A stretch of DNA of 64,000 nt from Gnetum montanum (taxonomy: Eukaryota; Streptophyta; Gnetopsida; Gnetales; Gnetaceae). The notes under the pieces were generated by a model. That model was not told the DNA's origin. It saw only the letters and a program-made list of their open reading frames with translations, and searched no databases. Location: positions 69,920 to 133,919 of the forward strand of contig MNCI01004869.1 in NCBI GenBank assembly GCA_015680685.1, written 5' to 3'. The translations under genes were made by a program, and so were the position numbers. Below are positions 59,630 through 64,000 of the stretch, piece by piece; within the stretch, counting starts at the first letter, position 1; each line of letters opens with the position of its first letter.

Positions 59630-60490
59630 TCAATACGAATTTGGGATTATTAAAGTGTTTTCATTAATTCTTAACAGTTCATTACCGTTCTCATACTCTT
59701 GGTTTGATCAAATTCTTATCTTATCATGATTACAGCGTTAGAAAAATTTCAAAATAAAACCCCCAAGTATTATGTTCCTTACTATTATGATATTTTGTAG
59801 TTATCAATTTCCCATTTATTGTACCCTTGTTTGGTTGATATGGTTATTGGGAGAATTGGTTAAGTCCTTTGGCTGAAATTTGGTTAGTTAGGTATAATGT
59901 TCTTATTATTCTCTTATACTTACCCTTGATAATGTCTTCCAAGCATTAGAAAATCTTAGCTCAAATTTTTGGATGTATGCATACTAGATGACAACACACC
60001 CCACCCCCCTCCCACCCATGACTAAGTTGAGTGCTCCAAGATCAACAGAGCTCAAGAATCATGAAAATCAAAGCTATGATGAAGAAAGTATCACTTTAGG
60101 AAGTTAGGTTCCCAGAGCTCAAAAAAACTGCAAAACCTCCTCTTGCTATGAAATGGTAGAATGAAAAATTTCTCTAACTCTCATGTGTATATACACTATT
60201 TATAATATGTGTGACATCATTGATACAACATCATAGCTTCAATGTCATATGACCTAATACATCACAACTACAACATCACCATTAGAAAATTTTGATTTTT
60301 GACCAATTTTCAATGGAAAAAATGAGTCAATTGGATGATATGGAAGACATAGAGACTATCTAAAGGGTCATGGATTATAAATTATTCTTAGAATTCAAAA
60401 ATTTATCTTTCAAAATCTTAAAAAAGAAATTTCGGGCAATGAAAATTTATGGAGTTGATATGAGATAGATTGAAGATTCTAAATTGTCAA
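59630..60490 (-). other. T1' leader upstream of ORF2
   Basis: Aligned with 16234-17100. Contains a C-rich tract (about 59998-60018) and the U3-like module: GACATC (60213), AACATC (60227), AATGTC (60241), 14 bp apart, with a TATA-like stretch at about 60195-60206. Confidence 0.6.
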
Positions 60491-60499
60491 ATAAGTTCT

Positions 60500-61880
60500 A
60501 AGATCATAAGCAACTACTATTAATAACAATGATCTAATGAATGTTAATTTTTCCACAGGGGAAAATATTTCATCATAATCAATTCCCTTCATTTGGGAAT
60601 AAACCTTAGCAACAATATGTGTTTTAAACTAGTTGCCATATTTAATTTTGAATACCCACTGACATCTAATTGGTTTTCTACCACATGATAGTTTAACCAA
60701 TTTCTATGTCTTATTCTTATGAATAAAAGACATATCATCATCTATCACTCATTTTCACTTTTTATGATAAAGACATGAACATGCTTTATCATAGATGAAT
60801 GATTTAGCTTTAATGATTAGAATTTCATCTTCAAATCAAGTGGGTAATTTTCTTATACAACTAGAATATCTTAAGGGTTGTGAAGTTGATGGAGCATCAT
60901 GTTGATATTCTATTTTCTAATTTTCACTTAAATCTTCTCCTATTCTTATTTCTTGTATATCATTCACACTATCCTATTTTCTAGGAGCAATGTCTCTTGT
61001 TAAGGGAGGATGATCCTCTAAATTTTCTTTATTAATATGGAAAAATACATGATCAGATGTTACATGATTGAAAATATTTTTCTTTGTATGTTCACAACTC
61101 TCTCTAAATAAAACATCATGACTATAGATAACCCTTTTGGTTTTTTGGTTGTACAACACAAAATTTTACACCATGATCATAACCAAAGAAAACACACTTT
61201 ATAGACTTGTAATTTAGTTTTGATCTATTAGTTTCTAAAATATGTACATAAGCTTCATATCCAAAAACTCAAAGATAATTCAAATTGATAGGCTTACCCC
61301 TTGGTTCATATTTCTTTTGGAATCCTTCTATCAAATATAAAACATGGTGACTTTTTCATGAGATAGAAAGCAATCATTACTACTTCAACCCAAAAATATT
61401 TTTCAAGACTAGCTTTACTTAGCATCCATCTAGTTCATTCCATCAATATTCTAATTAAATGTTTAGCTAATGCATTATACTCAAAATTTTGTGGAATAGT
61501 TTTATACTTGTATATGTCATGTTCTTTACTAAAATTTTCAAAAGTGGAAATGCAAAATTCACTACTGTAATCTGTTTTGAGAACTTTAATTTTTTTCTTA
61601 AACAATTTTCAACAAGAGCTTTGAACTCTTTAAATTTTTTGAAAACCTCACACTTATATTTCATTAATTAGATCCAAGATTTTCTTGAAAAATCACGAAT
61701 TAATGAAATATAATATGTAGCACCTCTAAATAAACATGTTTGTGAGGTTTTCATATGTTCACACACATCATCATTTATTAACTCTAGCATTATTTCTTGG
61801 AAGTCTTGAACATGCTTGTTTACTAAGTAAGCAATGATGATAAAAATTAGTGAATCCTCTATGTTACATCCTAGAATTTA
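60500..61880 (-). pseudogene. Ty1/copia integrase to RT fragment
   Basis: Minus strand, from right: integrase core with KYKCEVFKKFKEFKALVEN (about 61660-61600), later integrase with KTKRVIYSHDVLFRE (about 61140), a linker, and RT start with CQWVFKIKYGN and MKGIDYDEIFSPVEKLTFIR (60660-60540). Order and motifs are copia. RT is cut at 60500 at the end of the duplicated block. Confidence 0.88.
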
Positions 61881-62383
61881 ACTTAATAATCCCATAATTA
61901 AATTATACAAATGTTAATACTTAGGACATATAATATCATAATGCTTATAAACTTAAGAAAAAACTAACCATACGCATTATAAAACTTAAACTCAAAATTG
62001 CATGGTATGAAAATAAAATCCACATCAAAGTGATATAATTAAAACATAATCCAAAATCTTAATAGAGTTGATAATATATAGTACATCCTTTTCATTACAT
62101 CTTATTGAACATCACATAAAATCTCAAATAACTATAATTAAAAATAGAGAAAATAACTCAATTGAACAAAGCTCCAATAATTATCAAGCTCCTAGCTTAT
62201 GCCAACTAAATCTGCATACAAAGATGTAGAAAGGATTAGAAACCTTTTAGTAGAGCTCTCCACCTTGGTGCATGTAGAAAAAGCTATAGGATGGGGCCAC
62301 ATACTACATAGAAAGCTCATCTTATGATTCCTAATATTAGAGTCCATATCTACTACTAAAAACCATGAATTCAAAAAAAAATG
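61881..62383. other. AT-rich stretch before T5
   Basis: No gene or element recognised. It begins where copia similarity ends and stops at the T5 LTR. Confidence 0.5.
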
Positions 62384-63184
62384 TGATGAGCCGCGATATC
62401 TCGTACGCAATATCGCTTCCACCACGCGATATCGCATCCTACCTCATCTTCTATAAATAAGAGGTGGCACCCTTAGTTCCAGATAGTTAGAGTTAGACCC
62501 CTTAGCCAAACTCTTGCAGTTTTACCATTCTAGAGATAGAATAATTTTTGTGTGCCTACAGTAGGAGTCATAGAGTGAACGAATCTTTATTCAAGCAATT
62601 TGTACCTGAGCACATATTTGTGTATGGTAATAAAGATGAACTTTATGATAAACCTTGCAGCATACAGACTAAGCTAATTAGTAATTAATTATTTTTGAAT
62701 GTTTAATGCTTTCCTAGTTAATTAATATCTCTCTCAACCTTTGACTCTCTTAGTTAAGTACACTCAGTACGCCTGCTTCGAGCATGTGTGTAGTGCTTGG
62801 TAACCTAGTAATGATTAGTGTTTGGTAATCCCAGTAGCGTTGCACTAGTTCAAGATGTGTACAGCAAGTGGGAATGGATACTGGTGTTAGGAACAATTAG
62901 AACTTAGTTAATGAATAGTTAATGTAAGTTAGTCACTTAGTTCTCTTTCCCTTCCCCTTATTAGCATAAGACATCAAAAAGATAAAAGTTATAAAAATCA
63001 CATACCTCAAGCTTACTTAACCATACAACCATGACAATACAAGTAAGTTTGGGAGGACAACAATTGATTAACCCTAAGTGTTCCATTAAGGCATGTAAGC
63101 ACTTAGTCCTTGGAGTTTGACCGGATCACACGTGAAACGCTCATATTTGTATGGTTGAGTGTAGGGGTACCTTGCCACTCATCA
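62384..63184 (+). mobile_element. 5' LTR of T5
   Basis: 801 bp, TGATGAGCC to CACTCATCA, closely related to the T3 LTR. TATAAATA at 62452-62459. U3 holds GATATC (62395), AATATC (62409) and GATATC (62428, within GCGATATCGC). The bases before it (AAATG) would be the left target-site copy; the partner is outside the window. Confidence 0.93.
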
Positions 63185-63204
63185 TTGATGCTGTTGTTGA
63201 GGAC
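63185..63204 (+). other. T5 primer binding site (tRNA-Asp type)
   Basis: TTGATGCTGTTGTTGAGGAC directly follows the LTR; against TTGGCGCCGTTGTTGGGGAC the differences are mostly transitions. Confidence 0.8.
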
Positions 63205-63299
63205 TTAGTTTTTTGTGTGCTACATAGAACATAAGACATCATTCATATCATTGGGATGCTATAATGAACCCTTAGGGTTAATCAAGGAAAGATAAGACA

Positions 63300-64000
63300 A
63301 TGGTAGATCACACACCGAACAAGACAAAATGTTTTCTTCTTTGCATAAGAGCACTTCACCTCCTAGGACTAACACAAGAGACAGTTAGCGACATAATACA
63401 CATAATCAAGATCTGCCAGTTCCTCAACAATTTCATGTGGCATATACTCATCATGATGACTATGTACCTGATTTCACCTTTATTCTCCACCAAGATGAAC
63501 AAGTGCATTAGAGATACTTGGAGGGTAACATATTGTTGCCCCTACACCGATCAATCCCCAACATGCTCCTTCGTGCTCTCTCATGAATAGACATGCTACT
63601 TTTGTACGTGGAATATGTTGCATGTGATCATAACACAACAGACTACCATCCCACAGAAGCACAACGTCAAAGGGACTTGTGACAAGAGAAATACCATACA
63701 TCCTCAAAGGGTAAATGACCCCATAATGCTCTGCATGTCTTGAGAAAAATTGAGGATGGTGAACTTGCTTCAATAGGTTCTCCACAAAATGATGTTCCTC
63801 CTCCTAACGATGGACAGGAGGTGGTGTATCAGAACCTCCACTTCATGGTTCACAACCCTGGTTCTAATACCCATGAACACGAAGTGTTTAAAGAAGAAAC
63901 ACCAACACACGATAAGGGCAGATGTTCTGATCGTGATTACAATTGTGGCCAAGACCACTGAAGAGAAGGTAGAAAACATCATCATGGCGATGGTTCTCCT
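63300..64000 (+). pseudogene. T5 gag, N-terminal part, runs off the window
   Basis: Two open pieces (63300-63590 and 63740-63961) in different frames. The second contains QNLHFMVHNPGSNTHEHEVF, matching QNLHSIVDNPSFGKIESHN of T2 gag, then a Lys/Asp-rich part. It is interrupted between the pieces, so it is probably not functional. It continues beyond 64000. Confidence 0.7.

Larger units (their letters stand above)
48004..60490. other. Second copy of the 4725-17100 block
   Basis: Collinear and in the same orientation as about 4725-17100. It includes the same antisense T1 LTR inserted at the same codon of the same integrase gene. That shared junction means the composite was duplicated after T1 inserted. 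By eye the copies differ at about one site in six to eight, plus indels. The right end, at about 60490, meets copia sequence. Confidence 0.88.

Noticed and set aside
60490-61880. One copia element joining 48530-49045 with 60500-61880
   Set aside because: The left piece holds protease and pre-integrase and the right piece holds integrase and RT. For one antisense element the order should be reversed, so they are separate fragments or rearranged.

Overview
The window is a stack of decayed LTR retrotransposons with no recognisable host gene, tRNA, rRNA or CRISPR array. It is AT-rich, appears poor in CpG outside LTR repeat arrays, and contains a 55-base N run. Nested Ty3/gypsy elements (Athila-like elements with a tRNA-Asp-type primer site, and a second gypsy lineage with a tRNA-iMet-type site) plus Ty1/copia scraps point to a large-genome seed plant. 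A gymnosperm is plausible, but the sequence does not prove it.

Layout. 1-1262: minisatellites (27-bp and 37-bp units sharing a TTAAACTA-type core). 2383-4513: probable LTR, called A1. 4514-8426: AT-rich DNA ending in the LTR of gypsy element G. 8431-12338: G primer site, gag, protease, RT, RNase H and half of the integrase. G is interrupted at 12339 by T1, an antisense Athila-like element whose outer ends are at 12339 and 38301; the rest of the G integrase follows at 38302-38773. T1 is itself split by T2 (18070-30131, complete, both LTRs and a perfect ATGGA target-site duplication) and by T3 (31199-37952, 5'-truncated). 38780-40524: probable LTR A2, related to A1. 40525-48003: T4, antisense Athila-like, with its 5' LTR at the right. 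48004-60490: a second, diverged copy of the block at about 4725-17100, containing G and the inserted T1 together. 60500-61880: antisense copia fragment. 62384-64000: start of another sense Athila-like element, T5, which runs off the window.

How the parts work together. The Athila-like elements use the usual order gag, protease, RT, RNase H, integrase, and two of them (T2, and T1 in both block copies) add a large gene, ORF2, between the polymerase and the 3' LTR. No protein-coding region here is intact: where sister copies can be compared, most in-frame stops sit one C-to-T or G-to-A change from CAA, CAG, CGA or TGG codons, as expected after long cytosine methylation. Order of events inferred from nesting: G inserted; T1 inserted into the G integrase (site CTTTG); the G+T1 composite was duplicated; then T2, T3 and T4 inserted.

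The most unusual signals are 14-bp-phased six-base palindromes in the U3 of every Athila-like LTR examined (GATATC type in T1, T3 and T5; RTCGAY type in T2 and T4), a related module upstream of ORF2 inside T1, the conserved ORF2 of unknown function, and a perfect 96-bp palindrome inside the ORF2 region of T2.
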